Source: Rugalucina vietnamica (taxonomy: Eukaryota > Mollusca > Bivalvia > Lucinida > Lucinidae). Taken from it: a DNA stretch of 64,000 nt. The notes beneath the pieces were generated by a model. The model saw nothing but the letters and a program-made list of their open reading frames with translations. It ran no database searches and was not told where the DNA came from. Positions 33,401-48,400 of this stretch are shown here, one piece after another. The DNA lies in NCBI GenBank assembly GCA_964017185.1, contig OZ024876.1, positions 35,764,406 through 35,828,405 of the forward strand, read 5' to 3'. The translations under genes and the position numbers were made by a program. How positions within the stretch are numbered: the stretch's first letter is position 1; each line of letters opens with the position of its first letter.

Positions 33401-36400
33401 CTTCGCGGTTACCGCGAAGCTGATCTGCGTCTTTGTTTTCGCATATGCAGATTGTTGGTTTTCCCATGGGGCGGCTCATATTTTTTCTCCAAAAGGTAGT
33501 GAAAATAATCTCAGAAAAGATCATATGAGCTGCATCATGAGAAAACCAGATTTTTGCCTTGCGAATTCAAAAGTCGATCAGCTGTGCAGTAACTGCACAG
33601 CTGATCAGGGCCTTTTGTTTTGTTACTCGGATAGTACAATAATTATTCCTCTTATATCCAAAATTTCAAGCATATAGCATTCTGCTACTGTACAGGCTGG
33701 TTTGAGTCAGACTTGTTCGGAAACCCCAAAGATTGGTTTTCTCGTGTCGCGACTCATATAATTCAATGAGATACAAACTTTTGGTCCAGTTTTTCACTCA
33801 AAAAAATATCATATAATACATTATTTTGCCTTATAACTGGATAAGATTGTATATGTTTGCGTATCTGAATGGGTAATGTGTGATTCTATGGGCTATGATT
33901 GACCCAAGAATCAGATAGAATTTGACAGAACATGTACTGAATGTGTCAAATTCCTAGGTGCTTATAGGAGCACAGCTGATCAGCGTCTTTGTTTTCCCTA
34001 CTGAATAGTACTTATACCCAAAATTTCAAGATTCTAGCTTCTGTGAACCCGAGGTTATAAAAAATTTTCCATGCTCGACTCAGCTGAGACTGAAATTTAA
34101 ACTGCTCATAAATACAGAAATAGACAAAATTGGTAGAAAATTCAGGTTTAAATTAGCAAAGCCCATTATTTATCCTGCTAATATATGTTTGAATAATTGT
34201 TGGCATAGGCGCTTATAGGTCCTTTTGTCCAACATCAAGTTTACACTTACCAATGACAATATTATGCGGTTTTCTGTTTCAGTTCGGGACAAGTTGAAGC
34301 ATGATGGAGATCATGAAGTTGCCACCACAAGTCTCAGGGTGTCACTCATAGACCCAGTAAGTGCTTTCATTAGCTCACCTGAGCCGAAGGCTCACAAGGT
34401 GAGCTTATATTATACAAATGGTCCGGCGTCCGTCCGTCGTCCGGCGTCCGTCCGTCGTCCACAATTTCAAACATCTTCTTCTCTGAAACCGCTTGGCCGA
34501 TGAAAGCCAAATTTTATGTGGAGCATCCTTGGGTAGGGGGAACGAAAGTTTGTTCGCGGGATCTTGGTCACATGACCAAGATGGCCGCCACGCCCATATA
34601 TGGTAAAAACCACTCAAAAATCTTCTTCTCCAGAACCGGCGAGCCGATTTCCACTAAACTTGGTATGTAGCATCGGGGACTCCAGCCCATCGTAGTTTGC
34701 GAAAATGATGACCTTTGGGTGACCTTGACCTATTTTACAGCAAGGTCAATTTTGGAAACATAGGCTTTTAAACTGGAAAAAGTGAAAACCATGGATTTTT
34801 TGATAACTATTGCAGCCTGAGATCTGAAAAGTGGTAGATGCAGAGAACTAATGGATTAGATGAAGGTATGTAATCAATTTAGGTCAAGGTCATCTCTTGA
34901 CCTTGGCCGGTCTGTGGTCTATACACACTTTTCAAAGATCTTCTCCTCTGAAACCGCTTGGCCGATGAAAGCCAAATTTTATGTGGAGCCTCCATGGATA
35001 TGTGGAACGAAAGTTTGTTCGTGAAAACCGGGTCACTTGAACAAGATGGCCGCCACGCTCATATATGGTAAAAACAACTCAAAAATCTTCTTCTCCAGAA
35101 CCGGCGGGTCGATTTCCACGAAACTTGGTATGTATCATCAGGGACCCCAGCCCGTCATAGTTTGCGAAAACGATGACCCTGGGATGACCTTGACCTATTT
35201 TATGTCAAGGTAAATTTTGGAAACATAGGTTACATGGGAAAATTTCAAACATCTTCTTCTCTGAAACTGCATGGCCAATGAAAGCCAAATTTTATGTGGA
35301 GCATCCTTGGGTAGGGGGAACGAAAGTTTGTTCGCGGGATCTTCGTCACATGACCAAGATGGCCGCCACGCCCATATATGGTAAAAACCACTCAAAAATC
35401 TTCTTCTCCAGAACCGGCGGGCCGGTTTCCACCAAACTTGGTATGTAGCATCCGGGACTCCAGGCCATTGTAGTTTGCGAAAATGATGACCTTGGGGTGA
35501 CCTTGACCTATTTTACGGCAAGGTCAATTTTGGAAACATAGGCTTTTACACTGGAAAAAGCGAAAACCATGGATTTTTTGATAACTATTGCTGCCTGAGA
35601 CCTAAGAAGTTGTAGATGCAGAGAACTAATGGATTAGATGAAGGTATGTAATCAATTTAGGTCAAGGTCATCTCTTGACCTTGGCCGGTCTGTGGTCTAT
35701 ACACACTTTTTAAAGATCTTCTCCTCTGAAACTGCTTGGCCGATGAAAGCCAAATTTTATGTGGAGCCTCCATGGATATGTGGAATGAAAGTTTGTTAGT
35801 GAAAACCGGTTCACATGACCAAGATGGCGGCCACGCTCTAATATGGTAAAAACAACTAAAAATCTTCTTCTCCAGAACCGGCGGGTCGATTTCCACGAAA
35901 CTTGGTAGGTATCATTAGGGACCCCAGCCCGTCATAGTTTGCGAAAATGATGACCCTGGAATGACCTTGACCTATTTTACGTCAAGGTAAATTTTGGAAA
36001 CATAGGTTACATGGGAAAATTTCAAACATCTTCTTCTCTGAAACTGCATGGCCGATGAAAGCCAAATTTTATATGGAGCATCCTTGGGTAGGGGGAACGA
36101 AAGTTTGTTTGCGGGAATTTGGTCACATGACCAAGATGGCCGCCACGCCCATATTTGGTAAAAACCACTCAAAAATCTTCTTCTCCAGAACTTGTGGGCC
36201 GATTTCCACCAAACTTGGTATGTAGCATCAGGGACACCAGCCCATTGTAGTTTGCGAAAATGATGACCTTGGGGTGACCTTGACCTATTTTATGGCAAGG
36301 TCAATTTTGAAAACATAGGCTTTTACACTGGAAAAAGTGAAAACCATGGATTTTTTGATAACTATTGCAGCCTGAGACCTGAAAAGTGGTAGATGCAGAG

Positions 36401-39400
36401 AACTAATGGATTAGATGAAGGTATGTAATCAGTTTAGGTCAAGGTCATCTCTTGACCTTGGCCGGTCTGTGGTCTATACACACTTTTCAAAGATCTTCTC
36501 GTCTGAAACCGCTTGGCCGATGAAAGCCAAATTTTATGTGGAGCCTCCATGGATATGTGGAACGAAAGTTTGTTCGTGAAAACCGGGTCACATGACCAAG
36601 ATGGCCGCCACGCTCATATATGGTAAAAACAACTCAAAAATCTTCTTCTCCAGAACCGGCGGGTCGATTTCCACGAAACTTGGTATGTATCATTAGGGAC
36701 CCCAGCCTGTCATAGTTTGCGAAAACGATGTCCCTGGGATGACCTTGACCTATTTTACGTCAAGGTAAATTTTGGAAACATAGGTTACATGGGAAAATTT
36801 TAAACATCTTCTTCTCTGAAACTGCATGGCCGATGAAAGCCAAATTTTATGTGGAGCATCCTTGGGTAGGGGGAACAAAAGTTTGTTCGAGGGATCTTGG
36901 TCACATGACCAAGACGGCTGCCAAGCCCATATATGGTAAAAACCACTCAAAAATCTTCTACTTCAGAACCGGCGGGCCGGTTTCCACCAAACTTGGTATG
37001 TAGCATCTGGGACTCCAGACCATTGTAGTTTGCGAAAATGATGACCTTGGGGTGACCTTGACCTATTTTACGGCAAGGTCAATTTTGGAAACATAGGCTT
37101 TTACACTGGAAAAAGTGAAAACCATGGATTTTTTGATAACTATTGCAGCCTGAGACCTAAAAAGTGGTAGATGCAGAGAACTAATGGATTAGATGAAGGT
37201 ATGTAATCAATTTAGGTCAAGGTCATTAATACACCTTGTCACATGACAGAGCTGGCTACCATGCCCATATATGGTTAAAACCTTGCTTCAGCTACTATTG
37301 TCGCTGATGATGATATTTATCTTGTCATACACCCCCTTCCTCCCCTGCCCCTGCAAAATGAAGTTTCAAGGGCGGTATACTGTTTTCACGTCCGTTTATT
37401 CTGGTCTCTGCTTTCCATCCGTCAATAACACTTTGTTTCCTTAATATCTTGAAAAAATAATTGGCCGGAATTTCATGAAACCTGTCAGACACATACAAAA
37501 TTGATGGAGCAAACAACTAGAACCCTCTCAGGTGAGCTACAGGACCCTTGGTCCTCTTGTTTTATTTGTGTGTGTGTGTTTATTTTTGAACAAGCTTGTT
37601 TCCATTCTGATAAACTTATACGACTCAATATTTTGGTGTCTTTTTAGGAATATATTATTAGCTCACCTGAGCCGAAGGCTCACAAGGTGAGCTTATAGGA
37701 TGGCCATGCTCCGTCGTCCGTCCGTCGTCATCCGTCCGTCCGTCCGTCCGTCCGTCGTCGTCCGTCCACAATTTCAAAGATCTTCTCCTCTGAAACCGCT
37801 TGGCCAATTAAAGCCAAACTTTATGTGCAGCATCCTTAGGTAGGGGGAACGAAAGTTTATATAAATGATCCAGGTCACATGACCAAGATGGCTGCCATGG
37901 CTATAAATAGCAAAAACCTTTAAAAATCTTCTTCTCCAGAACCAGTGGGCCGATTTCCACCAAACTTGGTATGTAGCATTGGGGACGCGGGCCCATCATA
38001 GTTTATATAAATCATGACCCTAGGATGACCTTGACCTATTTTACGGCAAGGTCAACTTAGGTCGCCAATGCATTTGAATGGGAAAAAAGTGGTAAAATGC
38101 TATTTAATGAGTAAAACTTACTGGGAATAGGCAAATGGACAGAAGATTAATGTTAATGGAAAACTTTAGCCCCTTGGGGGTTGTCTGCCCCTGCCCGGGG
38201 GCTATATACATGTATATTTCCACAATAATGAAACATCTTCTCCCCTGAAACCGCTTGGCCAATCAAAGCCAAACTTCATATGGAACATCCTTGGGAAGGG
38301 GGAAAGAAAGTTTATATAAATGGTCAAGGTCACATGACCAAGATGGCCGCCATGGCTATAAATAGAAAAACCTTTAAAAAATCTTCTTCTCAAGAACCAG
38401 AAGGCCTATGATTTTGAAACTTGGCATGAAGCATCAGGCAATGGAGCTCTACAAAATTTATATAAATCATGACCCTGGGATGACCGTGACCTTTTTTACA
38501 GCAAGGTCAACTTAGGCCGCCCATGCATTTGAATGGGAAAAAATAGGAAAATGTCATTTAATGGCATAAAACTTGCTACACCCGTGGAAATAAAACCCTT
38601 TACTTTTAATACACCGTCGATAGCATAGTTAAACTATTGATCGACCTTAAATTTACCTTGATATTTTATACGTGCTTATTTTTAGCTATTTGACTCCGCC
38701 CACAGGAGTGACAGCTAAGTATATTTTCGGATCGATGACAGTTTGCTTCTTACATGTAAATTTTGTCGCATTCTTAGACTATGATAATTAATAATGCTCA
38801 AATCGCCCCGGAACTCCTGTCTCAATATGACCATACTGTTTAGGTGGGACGTAAAACATCAATAAAAGATACCAACAGAATCTTACTGAAGAGGGCTGGA
38901 TGGCAAAACATTGAGTGCTTAAGTATAGGCCTATTCGTAATCTGCCTCCGATCGACAGGTACGAATGACTTTATTTAACAATGGATATTGACCAGTGTAT
39001 TCAGTGTCATCAAGTTTCAGATTGAATAAGATAAGATCTTCCTAGATAGTCTCAAACTGATTCAACAAAATAGCTCTGATATGATGTCAGTTTGGATTGA
39101 TCATAATGGACATATGCATTTTATTCATTTGAACGCATCAAGGTCGGTGGATTAATTTGGAAATATTGTGCAATTTGTTTCGGAATCTAGATTTAAAACC
39201 CTCAGTTTCAACTAGTCACATTGCCTTCAGCGATTGGCATTGTCCGATTTGTAGACTGCATTTAGCTTACCATGGACTCGATGCTGAAATGTGCGTGACG
39301 TCCGTGAATATTCATGTTATCTAAATTTTCCGACATAAACCATTCATGATTTTCAGATATTACCAAGCAGTGTAGATATGGATTGAATCAGATCCAAAAT

Positions 39401-42400
39401 AATGTTTATTTGATCCGAGGTTTTATACAGGTAGTCCTCTACACAAGTATATCGACAGACATACAATGAGTAAGTATAATTTAAGTGAGTCGGCTGTCGA
39501 CATACCGAGACATGAAACCCATATCGGTATACTCGCACGACAGTAACCTTTTGCGGATTACAAATGACTCGGTCTACAGCACACTTGCTCCCATTGTATC
39601 TGTACCGACCTGGTGCTAAACCTGGCTTAGTTGTCTCTTCTTTGTCGTATTAACAATGAATTTGTCATGAATATGTGTCAAGATGATGCGATTGTAACGC
39701 CTGACCATCTGCTTTTGCACACAAATAGCTTATCAGCACCTGTTTCAGACTATCCCATATTGCGTGTTAAGACGAAGTTGCATAGACCCATGCTATTAAA
39801 GCTTTCACGTGTGGCTACTTTATATCGTGGAATTTCGCCATGAAAAGCGCACGGCAGCCATAGAAAACGAAGACATACTTTCAAACTTCTTTGACACTGT
39901 CTTGTCACCAGCACGATGTGCATACGACTATCATGTGTTCACATGTATTGAGCAAGTTTGATTGTTTCAAAAATCGTAGTTAAGTTCCTGATGCTTTTAT
40001 TCCGCATGCCCTCAGGCGTTTTGTATATGTATATCAAAATTTGCGTAAAAGAAACACTAACTCAAATAAACATTACGAAAACATGCCCATGCAATATATA
40101 GAGACTTTTTCAAAAGCAAAAATTGAAAATTTCATTGGAAAAATTTTGATATTTTTCTTATTTTTGCTCAAAACATAGATTGTGGGTACATGTTAGAACC
40201 GCATCGACGAGGCGGTTCTAACGAGTACCCACAATCTATGTTTTGGAGCAAAAATAAGAAAAATAGGTATATCCCTGCAAACCCCAGTTTTTCTATATAA
40301 AAGTAGGGTTAATGGGGGTATACATTTCACGGACATGTTTTCCTGATGAAAGACTAACAGTGAAAGCGATTTGAAACTGAACTTTTACTCTATATACATC
40401 TGAATGCTCCTCCTATGCCAAACCTTTATTTGTCCTTCAAATGTCAGTCTGACATCGTAAGTAGGCAACAAAATCGGAATTTCATCATCAACATTGTATC
40501 ATGACTTCTAAATACATAATTTGTTTATACCCCACGCAGGCTGTGTCCAGTTGATTTTATCATTTAATGATTATTTGCTTTAGTTTTGCTGATCTTTTGA
40601 TACATGTTAAAGGTGTTGTAATGTCGGGTTGTTCACGTCCGATTTCAAATATCAGTTTGTATATCATATTATTGAGAGGTAATGATCAGGAAACAGCGAA
40701 ATCAGAATAAATCCCCCTCTAACAACCCGAGATGGGAAAAACTAAACTCACAATCAGGTGCTATACAAAGACAAGAACGCCGAAAGGTCAGCATACGACC
40801 TTTACACATAGGTACTTCGTTATCCCTAAAAGTCATGCTTTGTGTTTCAGACATTGTAGGTATACATAAGAACCGCCTCACCGAGAACGGCCACGTTTTC
40901 CTGGTGCTTTTGTATGTGCTTAGTTAAACAAAGCACCTTTGCGGACAAAATACCACTGGTATTTTCTTAATATATAAATGCGATTTAGGAAACAAGGCGT
41001 GTCAACGGTCGCATTTGGGTCTGTGTTTCCTTTAAATACCAGGGCCCAGAATTACAATGCTTCCTTAAAGTGAAGGCCCACCTTAGTTAAGGTGACAAAT
41101 TTTGACTTGATATTTTACCGTTAAAGATTTAATGCTGTTACATGAATATATAAATGTGTAAAAAAAAAATGAAATCTACATAATAAAACCGATAAGTATA
41201 CTATTTCAGTCCGTTTTTAGCTCACCTGAGCCGAAGGCTCACAGGTGAGCTTATAGGATAGGCAGGCATCCGTCGTCCGTCGTCGTCGTCGTCCGTCGTC
41301 TGTCGTCCGTCGTCGTCCGTCCACAATTTCAAAGAAGAATATTTCTGAAGCTAGTAGGCCGATCTTGATCAAATTTAATGTGAACCATAATTGGGTTGGG
41401 GGATTGATGGCGTTAGGTTTTGGAGCAGATTGTATCAAAATTGTGGTTTCCATGGCAACAGATAGGTCCCATAGACTTACAATGGGAAAAACTAAAAAAA
41501 ATCTTCTTCTCTGAAACCACTAGGCCCACAGCTTTGATATTTGGTATGTAGCAATGGCTAATGGTCCTTTACATAAATTGTGCCATTCATGCCCCTGGGG
41601 TCAAATTTGGCCACGCCCCGGGGGTCGATAGTCTCCATAGACTTACTATGGGAAAAAAAAAAAAAAATCTTCTTCTCTAAAACCACAGGGCCCACAGCTT
41701 TGATATTTGGTATGTGGCAATGGCTAATGGTCCTCTACATAAATTGTGCCAGCCATGCCCCTGGGGTCAAATTTGGCCACGCCCCGGGGGTGGATAGTCT
41801 CCATAGACTTACAATTGGAAAAACTAAAAAAATCTTCTTCTCTGAAACCACTAGGCCCACAGCTTTGATATTTGGTATGTAGCAATGGCTAATGGTCCTC
41901 TACATAAATTGTGTCATTCATGCCCCTGGGGTCAAATTTGGCCACGCCCCGGGAGTTGATAGTCTCCATAGACTTACTATGGGAAAAAAATTAAAAAATC
42001 TTCTTCTCTGAAACCACAGGGTCCACAGCTTTGATATTTGGTATGTGGCAATGGCTAATGGTCCTCTACATAAATTGTGCCAATCATGCCCCTGGGGTCA
42101 AATTTGGCCACGCCCCGGGGGTCGATAGTCTCCATAGACCTACAATAGGAAAAAAACTAAAAAAATCTTCTTCTCTGAAACCACTAGGCCAACAGCTTTG
42201 ATATTTGGTATGTAGCAATGGCTAATGATCCTCTACATAAATTGTGCCATATATGCCCCTGGGGTCAAATTTGGCCACGCCCCGGGGGTTGATAGTCTAC
42301 ATAGACTTACTATGGGAAAAAAAATAAAAAATCTTCTTCTCTGAAACCACAGGGCCCACAGCTTTGATATTTTGTATGTGGCAATGGCTAATGGTCCTCT

Positions 42401-45400
42401 ACATAAATTGAGCCAATCATGTCCCCGGGGTCAAATTTGGCCACGCCCCGGGGGTCGATAGTCTCCATAGACCTACAATAGGAAAAACTAAAAAAATCTT
42501 CTTCTCTGAAACCACTAGGCCAACAGCTTTGATATTTGGTATGTAGCAATGGCTAATGATCCTCTACATAAATTGTGCCATTCATGCCCCTGGGGTCAAA
42601 TTTGGCCACGCCCCGGGGGTTGATAGTCTACATAGACTTACTATGGGAAAAAAATTAAAAAATCTTCTTCTCTGAAACCACAGGGCCCACAGCTTTGATA
42701 TTTTGTATGTGGCAATGGCTAATGGTCCTCTACATAAATTGAGCCAATCATGTCCCCGGGGTCAAATTTGGCCACGCCCCGGGGGTCGATAGTCTCCATA
42801 GACCTACAATAGGAAAAACTAAAAAAATCTTCTTCTCTGAAACCACTAGGCCCACAGCTTTGTTATTTGGTATGTAGCAATGGCTAATGGTCCTCTACAT
42901 AAATTGTGCCATGCATGCCCCTGGGGTCAAATTTGGTCAGGCCCCGGAGGTTGATAGTCTCAATAGACTCGTCAAATTTGGCCATGCCCCGGGGGTCAAT
43001 AGTGTCCATGCATAGACTTTCATTGGTCGATTCTCAATAAATTTAAATCTCATGAGCTTACAATGTGATAATCTCTCAGGTGAGCTACAGGACCAATGGT
43101 CCTCTAGTTGATGCATGTTCTTGGATGCTGAAAGTCACCGAAACTAAGGTCTTCCTTAACTTTAAGGGGGGTGATTGTAATTCTTGGCCCAGGAAAGCTG
43201 GACAATGCATGTCACGAGAAGATGACAATAAACAATGCAAGGATTATAGTCATAATGCACCAATCATTTGTAAGCACGTTCCCACCTACGTGGAAGGGTG
43301 AGGGATAGCCGGTGTAAAGTGGGGGTTTTGATATCAAGATCCCCGACCCAGGGAGATTTCTATCGTGAACGGCAGGGCAAAGAGTGCGGTTTTGACCTCC
43401 AGTTTGTCCCCTATGGAGTCTATAGCAGGGCACTGAAAACTGAAAAGTCACAATCGACACCCTTCCCCGTAGGCGGGGGAGCTGTGGTTACAAATGAATG
43501 GTGGACCATTGAAATTCGCCATAACCAAGTCTGACGAAAAGAATTGTAGGACGATTGGATTGATATCGGTGTCCGTCATTCTAAAATAGCGACTTGCCGC
43601 ACCAGTCTTCTTCCTGCATCTGCTGTGTTGGTCCATGAACATTGTGGCTAGAATAATTGATTGACCTGGTTGATTACCCCGCCTGATCATGGTTTATGGG
43701 ACCGAATGTTTTCATCTTTTAAAAGCCCCGTCTCCTTATGACTATAGCTGTTGGTGGGAAGTTAAACTCGAAATCAAATCAAAAAGTGATCTTATTTTCA
43801 TCATGGTTATATGACAATTTAAAAACAGGGTTTCGTAACGAACCTTACGGAAGCCTATTGACATATTCAATCTGTTCCCGTGACAATGACATGAATTGCA
43901 ATGTTGACATATTTATTTCAAGGTTGCGAGAAATACTCTGTTGTATATTCATTCAGGAAACTACGCGTCTAAAAAGTCTTACCAGTGTCAAATATTTACT
44001 ATAATCCGATAGCTAAAAATAAACACTGATCGATTGACCTAGGTTGATGCATCGTAAATACGAAAGTAAAGGGATTTATTTCCACGGGTGTAAGAATGAG
44101 CAAATGGACAGAAGATTTATGTTTATGAAAATATTTTGGGCCCAGAGGGTTGTCTGCCCCTGCCCTGGGGCTATATACATGTGTATGACCATAATATTCA
44201 AACATCTTCTCTGAAACCGCTTGGCCAATCAAAGCCAAACTTTATGTGGAGCATTCTTAGGAAGAGTGAATGAAAGTTTGTATAAATGGTCAAGGTCACA
44301 TGACCAAGATGGCGGCAATGGCTATAAATAGCAAAAACCTTTAAAAATCTTCTTCCCCTGAACCAGAAGGCCTATGATTTTGAAACTTTGCATGAAGCAT
44401 CAGGCAATGAAGCTCTACAAAGTTTGTATAAATCATGACCCTGGGATGACCTTGACCTTTTTTACGGCAAGGTCAACTTAGGTTGCCCACGCATTTGAAT
44501 GGGGAAAATTGTTACAATGTCATTCGAAGGGCAAAACTTGCAGTAAATTGGCAAATGGACTGAATCTTGATGATTTAAAAAAGAAATTGACTCCAGAGGT
44601 TGCTCTGACCCTGCCCTGGGGTTATATACATGTATATTACCATTCTAGTCAAACATGTTTATTGGTATATATCTCGGGTCTCAGGTGAGCGTTTACAGGA
44701 CCATTGGTCCTCTGGTGTACAGGATACATTGCAAGTTATAATCCCATTTGATGAAAATATGCTGGTCTCCAATTCTGTATAAATAAACTATATGTGAGCC
44801 GCGTCATAAGAAAATCAGATTATTAGCTCACCTGAGCCGAAGGCTCACAAGGTGAGCTTATAGGATGGCCATGCTCCGTAGTCCGTCCGTCGTCGTCCAT
44901 CCACAATTTCAAAGATCTTCTTCTCTGAAACCGATTGGCCAATCAAAGTCAAACTTTATGTGGAGCATCCTTAGGAAGGGGGAACGAAAGTTTATATAAA
45001 TGATCTAGGTCACATGACCAAGATGGCCGCCATGCACATATATGGTAAAAACCATAAAATAATCTTCTCTGGAACTGGTGGACCAATTTCAATGAAACTT
45101 GGTATATAGCATCGGGGACTCTGGGCCATCATAGTTTATATAAATCATGACCTTGGGTTGACCTTGACCTATTTTACGGCAAGGTCAATTTTGGTTACAT
45201 AGGCTTTTCAATGGAAAAAAGTGAAAACATTGAATTTTTCGGGAAGTTTTGTAGCCCGTGACTTGAAAGTTGGTAGATACAGACAACATGTTGAGCTAAT
45301 GAAGTGATGTGAGTATTAAAGGTCAAGGTCATTTCTTGACCTTTGCCAAAGGTCATTTACAAATTAAATGTTAAACTTAATTTTCTCAGTAACCGCTCAA

Positions 45401-48400
45401 CCAATCAAAGCCAATTTTTTTATGTAGTATCCTTAGGATGGGTCACATGACCAAGATGGCAGCCATGGCTATAAATAGCAAAAACCTTTAAAAATCTTCT
45501 TCTCCAGAACCAGAAGGCCTATGATTTTGAAACTTGGCATGAAGCATCAGGGGGAGGAGCTCTAAAAAGTGTATATAAATCATGACCCTGGGATGATCTT
45601 GACCTATTTTACACCAAGGTCAACATAGGTCGCCCATGCATTTGAATGGGGAAAATTGTCGAAATGTCATTTGACGGGAAAAACTTTATGGAAATGGGCT
45701 AATGGACTGAATATTTATGATTCTGAAAAAAGGACCCCAGGGGCAGGTCTGCCCCCATCCCGGGGCAATACACATGTATATTACCATAATAATCAAAGAT
45801 CTTTTTCTCTGAAACTGCTTGGCCAATCAAAGCCAAACGTCTTGTTGAGTGTTCTTAGGGAGAATGAAAGTTTATATAAATGGTCAAGGTCACATGACCA
45901 AGATGGTCGCCATGGCTATAAATAGCAAAAAAACCTTTAAAAATCTTCTTCTTTAAAACCAGAAGGCCTTTGATTTTGAAACTTGGCCTGAATCATCAAT
46001 GAATACAGCTCTACAAAGTTTGTATAAATCATGACCCCCGGGATGACCTTGACCTATTTTATGGCAAGGTCAGCTTAGTGTGCATATCCCAGTTCTCAGG
46101 TGAGCATTTACAGGACCATTGGTCCTCTTGTTGCATATGCGAAAACAAAGACGCAGATCAGCTGTGCAGGAACTGCACAGCTGATCAGCGCCTTTGTTTT
46201 TGCTACTCGGATAGTACAATTTCTCTTCTTCCTAAATCCAAAATTTTTAGCTTCTAGCCATCTTCTGTGGCTGTACAGCCCGGTTTGTGTCAGACCTGGT
46301 CGGAAACCCGGAAGATCGGTTTCTCGCGTCGCGGCTCATTTACTGTTACACACATGGCTTTCCACTATTTACAGCTCATGAAAACACGCATGACCAACCC
46401 CTGTCGTACGGAGTCGTGTACACACCTTCAGTGTTTTGATGCGAAGACATTTCTCATGATGAATGACAAGAAGGCGAGGTGGAAGTGTCCTGTGTGTGAT
46501 AAACCTACACGATACATAGACCTTTACATTGACAAGTAAGTTCAAGGTCACATGAATTTTTTGTGCGGGAAATCCCTTTTCAAAATTGCATTTTAGCAGG
46601 AAACTTTTATTGTTAACCAATTTTCAAAAAATTTTGCTGTGTTTTTTGTGACAAATAAAGTGCTCGTATTTGAAAAAAATATATTTTGTCTACAGCCTCT
46701 GCAAAATGCCACTATAGGACATTGGACAAAACACTTTGATTAACTTGGCATCCTTTTTATGGGACAGGCAAACAGTATAGCCCCAAATGTGACACTGCAG
46801 AATGCGGCATCCCATCTTAGGCTATTCTGTTTGCTTAGAGAAATATCATCGAAAATTGGAATTAAAATTCAAAATCACTCCTGATATCCCTCAAAATGAC
46901 AATGGACTTGTCCAAATGAGCCTGTGCATGAGAAAAACCAAATATTTGGCGCTCCGACTAGGCCTGAATTAAACTGGGCTGTATAGTCACTGAAGCAAGC
47001 TAGAAGCTTGAAATTTTGGATTTAAGAAGAGGAGGAAGTGTACTATCCATATAATGAAAACAAAGGTGCTGATCAGCTCTGCTGTTACCGCGAAGCTGAT
47101 CTGCGTCTTTGTTTTCGCATATGCAGATTGTTGGTTTTCCCATACGGCGGTTCAAATGATAATAATGGGCAAGTCCATTCGTCATGAATGGATTAATCAT
47201 TGAAACCGTGTTCCATGGTTTCAGGTTATTCACAGAGATTTTGCAGGACTGCACAGACGCTGAAGAGATAGAGTTTAGTAAAGATGGGATGTGGACTCCC
47301 GTAATTAAGGAAGAGGAACACCCAAATAGAGACAGACAATGTAAGAACCTAGTAAATTGGGTGCTGTTGTGTGAAAATAGCTTTTTGTCTATGCGAAAAC
47401 AAAGACGCAGATCAGCCGTGCAGTAACTGCACGGCTGATCAGCGTCTTTGTTTTCGCTAGACAGATAGTATAAACCCTCTTCTCAAATCTGGAATTTCAA
47501 GCTTCTAGCCTTATACTGTGACTGTACAGGCTTGCTCATGTGGGACCTGGTTGAAGTGGCGCAGTGGTAATATCACTGGCCTTGTAAAGCAGGGCCCGGG
47601 CTTCTCCAGTCTGTCAGATGAGATCTACCAATCTAGGTGCCGTCTCCATATGACCTTAGCTGTTGGTTGGATGTTAAACCCCAAACCACTCAACTGTTCA
47701 AATTGAGTTGTGTGGTGTAAAAACCAATGTTGTGATTTCAGACCAGTTCTTGGTCAGACACAAACTGGGCTGTACAGCCTCGAAAGATTGCTAGAGACTA
47801 GAAAGTTTGGATTTAGAATGTAGAGGATGTAACAAAAAAAAAAGTGCAGAGTAGTGTCGCAGTTACAGCGAATTCGCATATATGCAAAGAAAAGGGTTCA
47901 TTTTCTCATTACCATGCTCAGTTATTGTCATATTGGACAAAGTCAAATTCCTGAAGGGTAGCTCTCTGACCTTGAAAAGATTAACCTTAAGTTTTTCATT
48001 GATAAGATGCAATGGGGGAGAGAGGGACAACACATGCAGTGTAGAGTAATGTATGTAATTTTGATGTAACATGGTAACGTGACACTTCTCAGAAGGCTAA
48101 CATGTCTCATTTTGTGGCTTAGATATTGCTCTATTAGGAAATAATAATGGCCGAAATTCCTCCTAAGGGTGGGGGGAGGGGGGTGTATAGCCATCCCAAG
48201 GACTAGAGAGACATCATGAGAAAATCAGGTTTTTGACAATATAAAAACAAAGACGCAGATCAGCCTAGCAGTTACTGCGAAGCTGATCAGCGCCTTTGTT
48301 TTTGCTACGCAGATAGTACAATTCCTCCTCTGCTTATACCCAGAATTTCAAAACTCTAGCTTTCTTCTGCAGGTGAAAATGCCAGTTTGTGTTGGAACTA

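Larger units (their letters stand above)
38579..44090. mobile_element. 5512-bp DNA transposon with 28-bp inverted ends and TA target duplication
   Basis: The left end CACCCGTGGAAATAAAACCC and the inverse of the right end (CACCCGTGGAAATAAATCCC) match at 27 of 28 positions (38579-38606 and 44063-44090). TA flanks both sides. Host family C sequence resumes directly (AACTTGC | AGAATGAGCAAATGG). A subterminal TTATTTTTAGCTAT is shared in inverted orientation. It carries a family B MITE and a family C element as passengers. No transposase frame was recognised in the unique parts (38610-40070, 40350-41215 and 43107-44060), so it is probably non-autonomous or decayed. Confidence 0.85.

Noticed and set aside
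34405..36950. Repeated minus-strand frames reading [15 protein letters not shown]
   Set aside because: They belong to family C array units, have no splice context and occur in every copy of the unit.
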